Positions 9,179 through 18,633 of a stretch of 64,000 nt of DNA are shown here, in pieces (position 1 is the first letter of the stretch; each line of letters starts with the position of its first letter). Source of the stretch: Chromatiales bacterium (lineage in GTDB: Bacteria; Pseudomonadota; Gammaproteobacteria; UBA6429; Thiohalophilaceae). The position numbers and the translations under genes were made by a program. The stretch is from contig JALSSV010000102.1 in assembly GCA_026984045.1 (NCBI GenBank), positions 37,104 to 101,103 of the forward strand. The letters are read 5' to 3'. The notes under the pieces were generated by a model, which ran no database searches, was not told where the DNA came from, and saw only the letters and a program-made list of their open reading frames with translations.

Positions 9179-9447
9179 ATGACCATCCAGGTTGCGATTT
9201 CCTTTGGCGAATTCCTCGACAAGCTGACCATCCTCGAAATCAAGGCCGAGCGCATCGGCGACCCCGACAAGCGGGCCAACGTGGTCCGGGACGGGTCCAG
9301 GACTTCGGTACCAAATTCATCGAGCTGGCGAGAGCGGTCTATTACACCAATGATGAACGGGCCTTGGTCAAGCGCGAACTGAACCGCAAGCTCGGTTCGG
9401 AGCTGGTGGAGGAAAAATCCTACGCCGACTACTCGACCGAGGCGTGA
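9179..9447 (+). pseudogene. Decayed DUF6165 family gene (frameshift plus internal deletion)
   Basis: Frame 2 from 9179 encodes MTIQVAISFGEFLDKLTILE...AERIGDPDKRANV, the N-terminus of the DUF6165 family. At about 9290-9300 the match jumps to frame 1, which encodes QDFGTKFIELARAVYYTN...VKRELNRKLGS and ends EEKSYADYSTEA at the stop 9445-9447; this is the family C-terminus. Intact members known to me are about 130 residues; roughly 50 central residues are missing. The family has no established function. The upstream base GACGACAGGGCATTATAC gives a poor ribosome site. Family identification is from memory. Confidence 0.65.
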
Positions 9448-9472
9448 ACCGGCCGCTGCTGCCGGCACCGGG

Positions 9473-9745
9473 TCAACCGGCCTCGGGGGTGCCGGCGGTG
9501 TGGCAGGGCTGCTGGAAATAGCAGGTCAGGGCGCTGGTGCTGGCGGTCAGCAGCCAGAAGGCGAAGAAGCCGAGGGTGTAACCGCCAAGATGGGAGACCG
9601 GCGGCAGCCCGGCCATGTTGGCCAGCAGGACCGGATCGAACAGGGTGAAGAAGACGATGGTGGCCAGGGCCGAGGTCAGGAACGAAGGCCAGAGGATGGC
9701 GATCACCGTCTGGATTCGGGGAATGCGTGCAGGGGAACGGGGCAT
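9473..9745 (-). CDS. Small two-helix membrane protein, unknown
   Basis: A 90-residue hypothetical protein with two hydrophobic segments (IQTVIAILWPSFLTSALATI and GGYTLGFFAFWLLTASTSAL). It has AUG at 9745 with GGAGATG upstream; a longer reading to 9853 lacks membrane-protein character and is not favoured. It lies downstream of fixH, 215 bases away, same strand, and could be a late member of the cbb3 cluster. No family recognised with confidence; small proteins of this layout near cytochrome oxidase clusters exist in gammaproteobacteria. Confidence 0.6.
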   Translation of the reverse strand: MPRSPARIPRIQTVIAILWPSFLTSALATIVFFTLFDPVLLANMAGLPPVSHLGGYTLGFFAFWLLTASTSALTCYFQQPCHTAGTPEAG

Positions 9746-9960
9746 TGGGCATCTCCATGACTTGGCGTGGGCGGGTTCCCTTCCGGGAGGAGGGATCTGC
9801 CATTGTTGTTGTTCGTCGGTGTCGGCAGAGGGCCGCTGCACGCTGTGCCGGTGCATGGGCGACTCGTCTCCGACGGCGGATCCCGGGCCGCACCTGCATG
9901 TCAGGCATGGAAAACGGCCGGGATTCGCAACGACGTCCTGAAAGTTATAGCAGCCCAGAC

Positions 9961-10455
9961 TCAGGGTGCAAGCCGCCAGGCGGTCATCTCGGGTAGCCGG
10001 GCCCGACCGCTCAGTCGCCAGGTGGCGTCGAGGGGCTCCAGACGCAGGTGCCAGTTGCCGGGGGGCGGGCGGCGGGCGAGCAGACCCCGGTAATGGCCGT
10101 CGGCCTGGCGCAGGAGGGGAACCTCCTCGTCGAAGCCGGCCCGGGTGGGGTGCACGAGGCGCAGCCGCAGGCGCTCGGGGAAAGGCCCCTGGCCATGCAG
10201 CACCACCGTCAGCGAGGCGTCTTCCCGGTTCCAGAGCACCCGGGCCTGCAGCCCGAGACGGGCGGCCTGGTCGGAGCGGGCCAGCACCTTGTTGATGGCC
10301 AGTCCCGCCTGATAGTAGTCGTCGTCCACCAGCCCGTCCGGGTTCCTGACGGCGATGACCACGGTGGCAATGCCGGCGACGACGGCGCTGGCGGGGAAGG
10401 CCATGATGAACCAGGGCCAGAACTGGCGGTACCAGGGGGAACGGGCTTGCTGCAT
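9961..10455 (-). CDS. ccoH: FixH family protein (cbb3 oxidase assembly)
   Basis: A 164-residue protein with one N-terminal transmembrane helix (about 12-36, FWPWFIMAFPASAVVAGIAT) and a periplasmic beta-rich domain with VDDDYYQAGLAIN, a FixH signature. It belongs to the ccoGHIS assembly group needed for cytochrome cbb3; ccoI and ccoS are not in this window. The gene starts 13 bases after the ccoG stop and is probably cotranscribed with it. Confidence 0.87.
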   Translation of the reverse strand: MQQARSPWYRQFWPWFIMAFPASAVVAGIATVVIAVRNPDGLVDDDYYQAGLAINKVLARSDQAARLGLQARVLWNREDASLTVVLHGQGPFPERLRLRLVHPTRAGFDEEVPLLRQADGHYRGLLARRPPPGNWHLRLEPLDATWRLSGRARLPEMTAWRLAP

Positions 10456-10468
10456 GGCTTCTCCTGCC

Positions 10469-11875
10469 TCAATGGCTCATCGGTCCCAGGAAACGACCGG
10501 TCTCGACGATGGAAAGTTCCGGATCGTCCACCGCCTGCAGGTGGAAGCGGATTTCGGAGCTGGGTTTCTTCAGGTTGACCGGATCCACCCGCACCCGCAC
10601 GGGGATGGTGATCACCTTGCCGCTCGGGGCGGTGATTTCGGCCTCCCGCATCACCAGCTGCAGGCCTTCGATCCCGTCCACGCTCAGATGGTAGACATGG
10701 GGCTTCTCGTCCATGTTGATGATTTTGAGCATGTAGGTGTTCTCCACCAGCCCTTCCGTGGTTTCCTGATACAGCACGTTGCGGTCGCGGATGATGTCCA
10801 TGCGCAGCGGCGTGCGGGTGGCCATGCTGTAGAACAGCAGACTGGTCAGAAAGGCCAGCAGCAGTCCGTAGATGATCACCCTCGGCCGCAGGATGTGGGT
10901 CGGCTTGCCCTCCAGGGCGTTCTCCGTGGTGTAACGGATCAGGCCCTTGGGGTAGTTCATCTTTTCCATTACCTGATCGCAGATGTCGATGCAGGCGGCG
11001 CAGCCGATGCACTGGTATTGCAGGCCGTTGCGGATGTCGATGCCGGTGGGACAGACCTGCACGCAGAGGGTGCAGTCCACGCAGTCACCCAGCCCCAGTT
11101 CCCGGGGGTTCACGCCCTTGCGCCGGGGGCCCCGGGGTTCGCCCCGTTTCTCGTCGTAGGAGATGATCAGGGTGTCGCGGTCGAACATGGCGCTCTGGAA
11201 ACGGGCGTAGGGACACATGTAGATGCACACCTGCTCGCGCAGGAAGCCGGCGTTGCCCCAAGTGGCGAAGCCATAGAAGAGGATCCAGAAGGTTTCCCAG
11301 GGGCCGAGGGCGAAAGTCGACAGTTCCTGCCAGAGGGTGGTGATGGGCGTGAAATAGCCGACGAAGGTGAAGCCGGTCCAGCCGGCGAACAGGAACCACA
11401 ACAGGTGCTTGGTGGCCTTGATGCGAATCTTGCGGGCGGTCCACGGACTCTTGTCGAGTTTGATCTGCTTGTTGCGATCCCCTTCGATCCATTGTTCGAT
11501 CCACAGGAAGACCTCGGTCCACACGGTCTGGGGACAGGCGTAGCCGCACCACAGGCGGCCCGCGAGGGTGGTGAAGAAGAACAATGCCAGCGCGGCGATG
11601 ATCAGCAGCAGGGCCAGGTAGAAGAAGTCCTGGGGCCAGAACACCAGGCCGAAAATGTAGAACTTGCGGGCCGGCAGATCGAACAGCACGGCCTGGTGGC
11701 CTTCATACTGAAACCAGGGGACCAGATAGTACAGGCCCAGCAGCACCACCACGCCCAGGATGCGCAGGCTGGCGAACAGGCCGGTCACCTTGCGCGGATA
11801 GATTTTCTGGTGCTTGGCGTAGAACTCGATGGTTTCTTCGCTGGTGGCGGCATCGGACTTGGCGGGTCGGTTCAT
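10469..11875 (-). CDS. ccoG: CcoG (FixG/RdxA) polyferredoxin, cbb3 oxidase copper-reduction factor
   Basis: A 468-residue membrane protein: about five transmembrane helices with WCGYACPQTVW and CIYMCPYARFQ, then two [4Fe-4S] motifs, CVDCTLCVQVC and CIGCAACIDIC, and a C-terminal immunoglobulin-like periplasmic domain. CcoG reduces Cu(II) during insertion of CuB into CcoN in other bacteria. It lies downstream of ccoNOQP on the same strand, after a strong hairpin, and directly before fixH. Confidence 0.95.
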   Translation of the reverse strand: MNRPAKSDAATSEETIEFYAKHQKIYPRKVTGLFASLRILGVVVLLGLYYLVPWFQYEGHQAVLFDLPARKFYIFGLVFWPQDFFYLALLLIIAALALFFFTTLAGRLWCGYACPQTVWTEVFLWIEQWIEGDRNKQIKLDKSPWTARKIRIKATKHLLWFLFAGWTGFTFVGYFTPITTLWQELSTFALGPWETFWILFYGFATWGNAGFLREQVCIYMCPYARFQSAMFDRDTLIISYDEKRGEPRGPRRKGVNPRELGLGDCVDCTLCVQVCPTGIDIRNGLQYQCIGCAACIDICDQVMEKMNYPKGLIRYTTENALEGKPTHILRPRVIIYGLLLAFLTSLLFYSMATRTPLRMDIIRDRNVLYQETTEGLVENTYMLKIINMDEKPHVYHLSVDGIEGLQLVMREAEITAPSGKVITIPVRVRVDPVNLKKPSSEIRFHLQAVDDPELSIVETGRFLGPMSH

Positions 11876-11941
11876 GATCGTCCTATTCTTCGGTACTTCT
11901 CGAAGGTTGTCAGAAGTGTCGCACAGACGTGCTGTCGGTAC

Positions 11942-11971
11942 GAAAACGCCACCCCGGCGGGTGGCGTTTTC
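11942..11971. terminator. Intrinsic terminator between the ccoNOQP unit and ccoG
   Basis: A perfect 12-bp stem, GAAAACGCCACC with GGTGGCGTTTTC, loop of six. U-runs flank both sides of the stem, so it can work in either direction. It separates ccoNOQP plus the 40-residue gene from ccoG-fixH, implying that ccoG has its own promoter or partial readthrough. Confidence 0.8.
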
Positions 11972-12008
11972 GCAGGCGGTGCCGTGGCCGGGATGGCCGA
12001 AGCCTGCC

Positions 12009-12131
12009 TCAATCCCTGGGCGGTCTGATGAAGAAAATATAAAACAATACGATCAGCATGCCCAGCATGAAAAGCCCGATGCCAAAGGTGAGAATCCCGG
12101 CCCAGCTCTTGAAAATCATGTCGAAAAACAT
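12009..12131 (-). CDS. 40-residue single-helix membrane protein (DUF3149-like)
   Basis: A short frame with AUG at 12131, AAGGAG eight bases upstream, and UGA at 12011-12009. The product is MFFDMIFKSWAGILTFGIG..., with one long hydrophobic helix (GLFMLGMLIVLFYIFFI) and a short RPPRD tail. Size, position after ccoP and the helix pattern resemble the DUF3149 family of tiny membrane proteins. It starts 60 bases after ccoP, before the terminator, and so is probably the last gene of the ccoNOQP transcript. It could be a small accessory subunit of the oxidase (inference). Confidence 0.65.
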   Translation of the reverse strand: MFFDMIFKSWAGILTFGIGLFMLGMLIVLFYIFFIRPPRD

Positions 12132-12190
12132 GGTGATGACTCCTTGCGGCGGGTGCGGCGGCCACCAGCCAAGCGGCCGCCGCCGCCGGA

Positions 12191-13081
12191 TCAGCGATGT
12201 GACAGACTGTAGACGTAGGCGGCCAGCACGTGCACCTTGTTTTCCCCGAGGAATTGGCGGTGCGCGGGCATGTGGCCGTTGCGGCCATGGGTGATGGTCT
12301 GCCGGATGGTACCGGGCGAGCCGCCATACAGCCAGACGTTGTCGGTCAGGTTGGGCGCGCCCAGCGCCGGATTGCCCTTGCCGTCGGGGCCGTGACAGGC
12401 AACACAGTTGGTCTGGAAGATCGCCTTGCCTTCGGCCGCCTTTTCGGCATCATGGGATCGGCCGCTGAGACTGAGCACGTACTCGGCCACCTTGTCCACC
12501 TTGTCGGGGCCCAGGATTTCGCCCCAGGCGGGCATGGCACCGGAACGACCATCGAGGATGGTGGTCTTGATGGTCTGGGGATCCCCGCCCCACAGCCAGT
12601 CGTTGTCGGTCAGGTTGGGGAAACCGGGTGCGCCCGTGGCCGTGGAGCCATGACAGTTGGCGCAGTAGTTGAGGAACAGCCGTTCACCCACCTTCAGGGC
12701 GGCCGGATCCTGCGCCAGGTCCGGAATGGGCTTGCTGGCGAAGGCGGCGAAAATGGGATCGTACTTGGCCTTGGCCTGTTCCATTTCCTTTTCATACTGG
12801 CCGTGCGACGTCCAGCCCAGATAGCCTTTCCAGTTGCCAAGCCCCGGATAGAGATACAGGTAGACCAGTCCGAAGAGGATGGTGGCGTAGAACATCCACA
12901 GCCACCAGCGTGGCAGGGGATTGTTGTATTCCTCCAGGGTTTCGTCCCATTTGTGGCCGGTGACGTCACCGGTGGCGGCCTCACCCGGCTGGGGCTTGCT
13001 GGCCCACTTGATCAGCCAGTAGCAGGCCAGGATGTTGCCGACCGCGATGATGGTAATCCACCAGCTCCAGAAGCTACTCAT
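12191..13081 (-). CDS. ccoP: Cytochrome c oxidase cbb3 subunit III (diheme cytochrome c)
   Basis: A 296-residue membrane-anchored diheme cytochrome. Two N-terminal transmembrane helices (about 5-25 and 59-80) are followed by two cytochrome c domains with CANCH (140-144) and CVACH (226-230); Met ligands are in AMPAWG (182-187) and the HMPAH segment near the end. It carries electrons to the CcoO/CcoN core. The start AUG at 13081 has AAGGAGA upstream; a longer in-frame start at 13117 lies inside ccoQ and is not used. It overlaps the ccoQ stop by eight bases, indicating translational coupling. Confidence 0.96.
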   Translation of the reverse strand: MSSFWSWWITIIAVGNILACYWLIKWASKPQPGEAATGDVTGHKWDETLEEYNNPLPRWWLWMFYATILFGLVYLYLYPGLGNWKGYLGWTSHGQYEKEMEQAKAKYDPIFAAFASKPIPDLAQDPAALKVGERLFLNYCANCHGSTATGAPGFPNLTDNDWLWGGDPQTIKTTILDGRSGAMPAWGEILGPDKVDKVAEYVLSLSGRSHDAEKAAEGKAIFQTNCVACHGPDGKGNPALGAPNLTDNVWLYGGSPGTIRQTITHGRNGHMPAHRQFLGENKVHVLAAYVYSLSHR

Positions 13082-13253
13082 GATGGTCTCCTTTGTTCTT
13101 GTCAGGGCGGGGGGCATCGGGCTCTTCGAGGGGCAGGCGCGCCGCTTCTTCGAAGCGGGCCTTGCGTTTGCCGCTCCAGGCCCAGGCCCAGATGCCGATG
13201 AAAGTCACGAACAGCACCACGGTGTACCAGGCGCGAATGTCATTCAGATCCAT
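13074..13253 (-). CDS. ccoQ: CcoQ, small subunit of cbb3 oxidase
   Basis: A 59-residue protein, MDLNDIRAWYTVVLFVTFIG at the start, with a single transmembrane helix ending IWAWAWSGKRK and a charged tail. This is the CcoQ/FixQ type, which stabilises the CcoP interaction. AUG is at 13253, four bases before the ccoO stop on the other side, and UAG at 13076-13074 overlaps the start of ccoP in an AUGAGUAG arrangement. Confidence 0.9.
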   Translation of the reverse strand: MDLNDIRAWYTVVLFVTFIGIWAWAWSGKRKARFEEAARLPLEEPDAPRPDKNKGDHHE

Positions 13254-13256
13254 GGA

Positions 13257-13883
13257 TCATTTCCCCTTGAGTTCGGTGCCCAGGCCCTGCAGATAGGCGA
13301 TCAGGGCATCCAGTTCGGTCTTGCCCCGGACCGCATCGGCGGCCTTGGCGATTTCCTCCTCGCTGTACAGCTCGCAACCGTTGCAGGTGGCGCTGATGAG
13401 GGTGTTCATGACCTGCATCTTCTTCGCCGTGAGCTTGCCATCCAGCTTGTTCTCGGCCAGCCAGGGGAAGCCGGGCATGATGGATTCGGGCACCACGTCA
13501 CGGGGGTTGATCAAATGCACCCGGTGCCAGTCGTCCGAATAGCGACCGCCCACGCGGGCCAGATCCGGACCGGTCCGCTTGGAACCCCACTGGAAGGGAT
13601 GGTCGTAGACGAATTCGCCCGCCACCGAATAGTGGCCGTAACGTTCGGTTTCGGCCCGGAACGGCCGGATCATCTGCGAGTGGCAGACGTAGCAGCCCTC
13701 GCGAACGTAGATGTCCCGCCCTTCCAGGCGCAGGGCCGAGTAGGGCTTGAGCCCCTCCACCGGCTGGGTGGTGTCCTTCATGAAGAACAGGGGCACGATT
13801 TCCACCAGCCCGCCGAAGCTGATCACCAAGACGATGAACAGGATCAGGAGGCCGGTGTTCTTTTCGACAGCTTCATGACTCAT
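13257..13883 (-). CDS. ccoO: Cytochrome c oxidase cbb3 subunit II (monoheme cytochrome c)
   Basis: A 208-residue protein with one N-terminal helix (about 11-33) and a single heme motif CYVCH (64-68) in the conserved [20 protein letters not shown] setting. The [11 protein letters not shown] and [11 protein letters not shown] segments (axial Met) are family signatures. AUG at 13883 follows GGGAGGAAU; a longer open frame to 13940 would be Pro-rich and unlike the family. It lies 13 bases after ccoN. Confidence 0.96.
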   Translation of the reverse strand: MSHEAVEKNTGLLILFIVLVISFGGLVEIVPLFFMKDTTQPVEGLKPYSALRLEGRDIYVREGCYVCHSQMIRPFRAETERYGHYSVAGEFVYDHPFQWGSKRTGPDLARVGGRYSDDWHRVHLINPRDVVPESIMPGFPWLAENKLDGKLTAKKMQVMNTLISATCNGCELYSEEEIAKAADAVRGKTELDALIAYLQGLGTELKGK

Positions 13884-13896
13884 GGTGATTCCTCCC

Positions 13897-15312
13897 TCAG
13901 GCGCTCTGGTTGGCGGTGGCGGTGGCAGGGGTGGCGCCACTGATGGTTTTCACGGCGTTCCAGGCCATGATCAGCATGCCCGAGAGGAACAGGGTGCCGC
14001 CCAGGAAGCGCACGAAGTAGTAAGGATGCATGGCCTTGACGGTTTCCACGAAACTGTAGGTGAGGGTGCCGTCGTCGTTCACGGCGCGCCACATCAGGCC
14101 CTGCATCACGCCCGAGATCCACATGGAAGCGATGTACAGCACGATGCCCACGGTGGCGATCCAGAAATGAACCTCCATGGCCTTCACCGAATACATCCGT
14201 TCCTTGCCGAACAGTTTCGGAATCAGGAAGTAGATGGAGCCGATGGAAACCAGGCCCACCCAGCCCAGGGCGCCCGAGTGAACGTGACCGATGGTCCAGT
14301 CGGTGTAGTGAGACAGGGAGTTGACCGTCTTGATCGACATCATCGGCCCTTCGAAGGTGGACATGCCGTAGAAGGACAGGGAGACGATCAGGAACTTGAG
14401 GATGGGATCGTCACGCAGTTTGTGCCAGGCGCCCGAGAGGGTCATCATGCCGTTGATCATGCCGCCCCAGGAGGGCGCCAGCAGGATCAGGGAGAAGACC
14501 ATGCCCAGCGACTGGGCCCAGTCGGGCAGGGCGGTGTAGTGCAGATGGTGCGGGCCGGCCCAGATGTAGGTGGAGATCAGGGCCCAGAAGTGCACCACCG
14601 ACAGGCGGTAGGAGTACACCGGCCGTTGGGCCTGCTTGGGGATGAAGTAGTACATCATGCCCAGGAAGCCGGCGGTCAGGAAGAAGCCCACCGCGTTGTG
14701 GCCGTACCACCACTGAACCATGGCGTCGATGGCCCCGGGATAGATGGAGTAGGACTTGGTCAGGGAGACCGGGTATTCCAGGTTGTTGAAGATGTGCAGC
14801 ACGGCGATGGTCAGGATGAAGGCACCGTAGAACCAGTTGGCCACGTAGATGTGGCTGACCTTGCGCTTGACGATGGTGCCGAAGAAGACGATGGCGTAGG
14901 CCACCCAGACCACGGCGATCAGCAGATCGATGGGCCATTCCAGCTCGGCATACTCCTTGGAGGAGGTGATGCCCAGCGGCAGGCTCACGGCGGCCAGCAC
15001 GATGATCAGCTGCCAGCCCCAGAAGGTGAAGGTGGCCAGGCCGTCGGAGAACAGCCGGGTCTGACAGGTCCGCTGGACCACGTAATAGGAGGTGGCGAAC
15101 AGCGCCGAGCCGCCGAAGGCGAAGATCACCGCATTGGTATGCAGTGGCCGCAGGCGGCTGAAGGTCAGCCACGGAACGTCGAGATTGAGTTGAGGCCAGA
15201 CCAGTTCCGCCGCGATGTATACGCCGACGAGCATGCCGACGATACCCCAGACGATCGTCATGACGGCGAACTGGCGAACGACCTTGTAATTGTAGGTGTC
15301 TGCAGTGTCCAT
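13897..15312 (-). CDS. ccoN: Cytochrome c oxidase cbb3 subunit I (catalytic)
   Basis: A 471-residue heme-copper oxidase subunit with about 12 transmembrane helices. The histidine ligands are visible in [11 protein letters not shown], the CuB-region WYGHNAVGF, the adjacent GPHHLHY and [11 protein letters not shown]. It reduces O2 to water with high affinity and pumps protons. First gene of ccoNOQP; GGAAAGGA precedes the AUG. A perfect FNR box lies 93 bases upstream, so transcription is expected to rise at low oxygen. Confidence 0.97.
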   Translation of the reverse strand: MDTADTYNYKVVRQFAVMTIVWGIVGMLVGVYIAAELVWPQLNLDVPWLTFSRLRPLHTNAVIFAFGGSALFATSYYVVQRTCQTRLFSDGLATFTFWGWQLIIVLAAVSLPLGITSSKEYAELEWPIDLLIAVVWVAYAIVFFGTIVKRKVSHIYVANWFYGAFILTIAVLHIFNNLEYPVSLTKSYSIYPGAIDAMVQWWYGHNAVGFFLTAGFLGMMYYFIPKQAQRPVYSYRLSVVHFWALISTYIWAGPHHLHYTALPDWAQSLGMVFSLILLAPSWGGMINGMMTLSGAWHKLRDDPILKFLIVSLSFYGMSTFEGPMMSIKTVNSLSHYTDWTIGHVHSGALGWVGLVSIGSIYFLIPKLFGKERMYSVKAMEVHFWIATVGIVLYIASMWISGVMQGLMWRAVNDDGTLTYSFVETVKAMHPYYFVRFLGGTLFLSGMLIMAWNAVKTISGATPATATANQSA

Positions 15313-15404
15313 AGACCATCCTTTCCGGTTTGTTATTGGGAGGGTGAGGGAGATTTAACGGCCATACACTACCGGCTCGACCTGGACTAACTCTAGTCGC
15401 TGGT

Positions 15405-15418
15405 TTGATCCAGATCAA
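15405..15418. promoter_or_regulatory. FNR/ANR box upstream of ccoN
   Basis: TTGATCCAGATCAA is an exact match to the FNR consensus TTGAT-N4-ATCAA. It lies 93 bases before the ccoN start and 130 bases from the end of the fnr gene. Together with the neighbouring fnr gene this predicts low-oxygen induction of the cbb3 operon. No clear -10 hexamer was identified. Confidence 0.85.
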
Positions 15419-15547
15419 AGATCGGCGGAGTATTTTTTGGCGGTCCGGAACTTTTGGCCGGAAGGCATATACGGCAGGCGGGATGGCGCCAACAGCGGCG
15501 CGGAGGGACGGGCGGACAAGGGGGCCCCCGGTCCGGGCGCGGGCCGG

Positions 15548-16321
15548 TCAGTTTTCCTGACGGTTGAGCGCCGATTCGCCGCGGATGTCCGGGTTGCAGC
15601 GGTTGGCCAGGGCCTGGAGGGCCGGCAGATCGCGGATCAGCACGTGCTTGCGTTCCACCTGCAACAGGCCCTGGTCCTGGAACTGGCTGAACAGGCGGCT
15701 GATGGTCTCCACCGCCATGCCCAGCAGGTTGGCGATGTCGTTGCGGGACATGCTCAGGTTGAAATCGGTGGCCGAGTAGCCGCGGGCCCGGAAGCGATCA
15801 GAGAGCTGGCACAGGAAGCTGGCCAGGCGGGATTCCACCGGGGCCCGGGCCAGGACCGCCAGGTGGCAGTGCTCGTGCTGCAGCTCCTCGCTCATCAGGC
15901 TCAGCAGGTGGCGCTGCAGGCCGGGGATCTGCAGGCTCAGTTCCTCGAGGCGCTCGAAGGGCAGCTCGCAGACGCTGACCGTCTCCAGGGCCTTGGCCGA
16001 CGTGACATGCACCCGGCCGGCGATGGCATCGAGGCCGAGCAGCTCCCCGGGCAGGTGAAAGCCGATGATTTGCTCATGGCCTTCGTGATTGGTGGTGAAG
16101 GTCTTCAGCGAGCCGGCGCGCAGGGCATAGACCGACTGGAAGGGATCGCCGAGCCGGTACAGGTATTCGCCCTTTTCCACCGGCCGGCGGCGATGGATGA
16201 TGCGGTCCAGCCGCTCCAGATCCCCCTGTTCCAGGCCCATGGGCATGCACAACCGGTAGAGACTGCATTTCTGGCAGTGGGCGCGGAGTTCATCCAGATT
16301 GACGACGCGGGACTTGGTCAT
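15548..16321 (-). CDS. fnr: FNR/ANR oxygen-sensing transcription regulator
   Basis: A 257-residue CRP/FNR protein. Cysteines 16, 19, 25 and 118 match the four ligands of the oxygen-labile [4Fe-4S] cluster; the N-terminal set is in HCQKCSLYRLC. A cyclic-nucleotide-like beta barrel (GDPFQSVYALRAGSLK) and a C-terminal helix-turn-helix (SRNDIANLLGMAVETISRLF) follow. The recognition helix ETISR is of the FNR type. The gene lies on the same strand, upstream of ccoN, as in many gammaproteobacteria with cbb3 oxidase. Confidence 0.95.
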   Translation of the reverse strand: MTKSRVVNLDELRAHCQKCSLYRLCMPMGLEQGDLERLDRIIHRRRPVEKGEYLYRLGDPFQSVYALRAGSLKTFTTNHEGHEQIIGFHLPGELLGLDAIAGRVHVTSAKALETVSVCELPFERLEELSLQIPGLQRHLLSLMSEELQHEHCHLAVLARAPVESRLASFLCQLSDRFRARGYSATDFNLSMSRNDIANLLGMAVETISRLFSQFQDQGLLQVERKHVLIRDLPALQALANRCNPDIRGESALNRQEN

Positions 16322-16510
16322 GCAACGGCCTTTTCGATTCGTTCCGTCCGGGGGATGAGGGACGACGGCGATACCCTGTCAACTATACGTGATTTGACCG
16401 GGTAAAAACAGAATAATCCGTTCGCCTGATCGGTGTCAGGGCAAGCCCCTGCCGAGGAGGGGAAAATGGCGGGGTTTTGCCCGAAGCGGCGTGCGTCCGG
16501 TCTTTTGGGC

Positions 16511-16516
16511 TATAAT
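16511..16516 (+). promoter_or_regulatory. Likely -10 hexamer for the his operon
   Basis: TATAAT lies 84 bases before the hisB start. No good -35 hexamer is visible at normal spacing, so only the -10 element is called. No his attenuator leader peptide with a run of His codons was seen. Confidence 0.45.
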
Positions 16517-16599
16517 GACCCGTCTGCCGGATCGGCCCGATGCCCCTGATCATCGTCCGGTTACGGCCTTTCCGTCCATCCGCCAACCGGAGAACCCCC

Positions 16600-17193
16600 A
16601 TGGCTGAGCGCACGGCCACGGTCCAGCGCGAAACCCTCGAAACCCGGGTCGAGGTCACCCTCAACCTCGACGGGCTGGGCCAGTGCGAATTCAACACCGG
16701 CGTGCCCTTTCTCGAGCACATGCTCGAGCAGGTGGCCAGGCACGGCCTGATCGATCTCTGGATCCAGGCCACGGGCGACCTGCACATCGACGCCCACCAC
16801 ACGGTGGAGGACATCGGCATCACCCTGGGCCAGGCCGTCGCCGAGGCCGTGGGCGAGAAGCGCGGCATCACCCGCTACGGCCACGCCTACGTGCCCCTGG
16901 ACGAGGCCCTCTCGCGGGTGGTGCTCGACTTCTCCGGGCGGCCCGGCCTGGTGTTCAACGTGGATTTCCCTCGGGCCCGGATCGGTGATTTCGACGTGGA
17001 TCTGTTCGCCGAGTTCTTCCAGGGCTTCGTCAACCATGCCCGGGTGACCCTGCACATCGACACCCTGCGGGGCCGCAACGCCCATCACGTGGCCGAAACG
17101 GTGTTCAAGGCCTTCGGCCGGGCGCTGCGCATGGCCCTGGCGCCCGATCCGCGCATGGGCGAGATGACCCCGTCCACCAAGGGCAGCCTCTGA
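16600..17193 (+). CDS. hisB: Imidazoleglycerol-phosphate dehydratase
   Basis: A 197-residue monofunctional dehydratase of histidine synthesis (no fused HisN-type phosphatase). The HxxxD/E-type metal-binding motifs [17 protein letters not shown] and the related [20 protein letters not shown] near the C-terminus are both present. The longer open frame to 16540 adds 20 unrelated residues; AUG at 16600 with GGAGA upstream gives the conserved MAERTATV start. First gene of the his run; hisG, hisD and hisC are elsewhere. Confidence 0.96.
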   Translation: MAERTATVQRETLETRVEVTLNLDGLGQCEFNTGVPFLEHMLEQVARHGLIDLWIQATGDLHIDAHHTVEDIGITLGQAVAEAVGEKRGITRYGHAYVPLDEALSRVVLDFSGRPGLVFNVDFPRARIGDFDVDLFAEFFQGFVNHARVTLHIDTLRGRNAHHVAETVFKAFGRALRMALAPDPRMGEMTPSTKGSL

Positions 17194-17206
17194 TCCGAGC
17201 CCCGGC

Positions 17207-17857
17207 ATGAGCACGGTCGCAGTCATTGATTACGGCATGGGCAACCTGCACTCGGTCGCCAAGGCCCTGGAGCACACCGGGATCGCGGCGCAGGTGCGGG
17301 TGACTGCCGATCACGCCGCCATCCGTGCCGCCAGCCACGTGGTGTTGCCGGGCGTGGGCGCGATCCGCGATTGCATGGCCGAGATCCGCCGCCTGGGCCT
17401 CGACGAAACGGTGCGCCAGGTGGCGGCCGCCGGCACTCCCCTGCTGGGGGTCTGCGTGGGCATGCAGGCCATGCTCGAGTGGAGCGCCGAGAACGAGGGT
17501 ACCGACTGCCTGGGCCTGTTGCCGGGCAAGGTGTTGCCCTTCGCCACCGACATGCGGGATCCGGCCACGGGCGAGCGGCTCAAGATTCCGCACATGGGCT
17601 GGAACCAGGTCCACCAGACCCGGTCTCATCCCCTGTGGACCGACATTCCCCAGGACGCCCGCTTCTATTTCGTGCACAGCTATTACGCCGAACCCGCCGA
17701 TCCGGCCCTGGTGGCCGCCACCACCGAATATGGCCAGCCCTTCGCCTCGGCCCTGGCGCGGGGCAACGTGTTCGCCGTGCAGTTTCACCCGGAGAAGAGC
17801 CAGCAGGCAGGTCTGCAACTGTATGCCAACTTCCTGCGCTGGAACGGCACGATCTGA
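17207..17857 (+). CDS. hisH: Imidazole glycerol phosphate synthase, glutamine amidotransferase subunit
   Basis: A 216-residue class I glutamine amidotransferase. The nucleophile is Cys83 in LLGVCVGMQ; the His-Glu pair is in VQFHPEKS near residues 193-195. It makes ammonia for HisF, with which it forms the IGP synthase. It begins 14 bases after hisB and is followed by hisA after 25 bases. Confidence 0.97.
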   Translation: MSTVAVIDYGMGNLHSVAKALEHTGIAAQVRVTADHAAIRAASHVVLPGVGAIRDCMAEIRRLGLDETVRQVAAAGTPLLGVCVGMQAMLEWSAENEGTDCLGLLPGKVLPFATDMRDPATGERLKIPHMGWNQVHQTRSHPLWTDIPQDARFYFVHSYYAEPADPALVAATTEYGQPFASALARGNVFAVQFHPEKSQQAGLQLYANFLRWNGTI

Positions 17858-17882
17858 TTCCGCACAACCGAAGAGACATGCC

Positions 17883-18626
17883 ATGCTTCTGATCCCCGCC
17901 ATCGACCTCAAGGACGGCAAGTGCGTGCGCCTGCGCCAGGGGCGCATGGAGGAGGCCACGGTCTTCTCCGACGACCCGGTGGCCATGGCCGGGCAGTGGA
18001 AGGCGGCGGGTGCCCGGCGCCTGCACATCGTCGATCTCAACGGCGCCTTCGAGGGCCGACCGGTCAATGCCGAGGTGGTTCGGGCCATCGCCGAGGCCCA
18101 TCCGGATCTGCCCATCCAGCTCGGCGGCGGGATCCGCGACGAGGACACGGTGCAGGCCTATCTGGATGCCGGCGTGCAATACGTGATCATCGGCACCAAG
18201 GCCGTCAGCGCGCCCCACTTCATCAACGATCTGTGTCTGGAGTTTCCCGGCCACATCATCGTCGGTCTCGATGCGAAGGACGGCAAGGTGGCCATCGACG
18301 GCTGGTCCAAGCTCTCCCGGCACGACGTCATCGACATGGCGAAGCGCTTCGAGGACGACGGCGTGGAAGCCATCATCTATACCGACATTGGTCGTGACGG
18401 CATGATGAGCGGCGTCAACGTGGCGGCCACCGTCAAGCTCGCCCAGGCCATCCACATCCCGGTCATCGCCTCCGGCGGCATCACCAACCTCGACGACATC
18501 CGCGCCCTGTGCGCCGTGGCCGACGAGGGCATCATGGGCGCCATCACGGGGCGGGCCATCTACGAGGGCACCCTGGATTTCGCCGAAGGCCAGAAACTGG
18601 CCGACGAGTTGACTGGCAATGATTGA
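17883..18626 (+). CDS. hisA: ProFAR isomerase (HisA)
   Basis: A 247-residue TIM-barrel enzyme that isomerises ProFAR to PRFAR. Catalytic Asp8 is in PAIDLKDGK and the second acid in [10 protein letters not shown]; phosphate-binding QLGGGIR and ASGGI turns are present. AUG at 17883 gives the usual N-terminus MLLIPAIDL. It is followed by a palindromic repeat, not by hisF directly. Confidence 0.97.
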   Translation: MLLIPAIDLKDGKCVRLRQGRMEEATVFSDDPVAMAGQWKAAGARRLHIVDLNGAFEGRPVNAEVVRAIAEAHPDLPIQLGGGIRDEDTVQAYLDAGVQYVIIGTKAVSAPHFINDLCLEFPGHIIVGLDAKDGKVAIDGWSKLSRHDVIDMAKRFEDDGVEAIIYTDIGRDGMMSGVNVAATVKLAQAIHIPVIASGGITNLDDIRALCAVADEGIMGAITGRAIYEGTLDFAEGQKLADELTGND

Positions 18627-18633
18627 GCGCACT

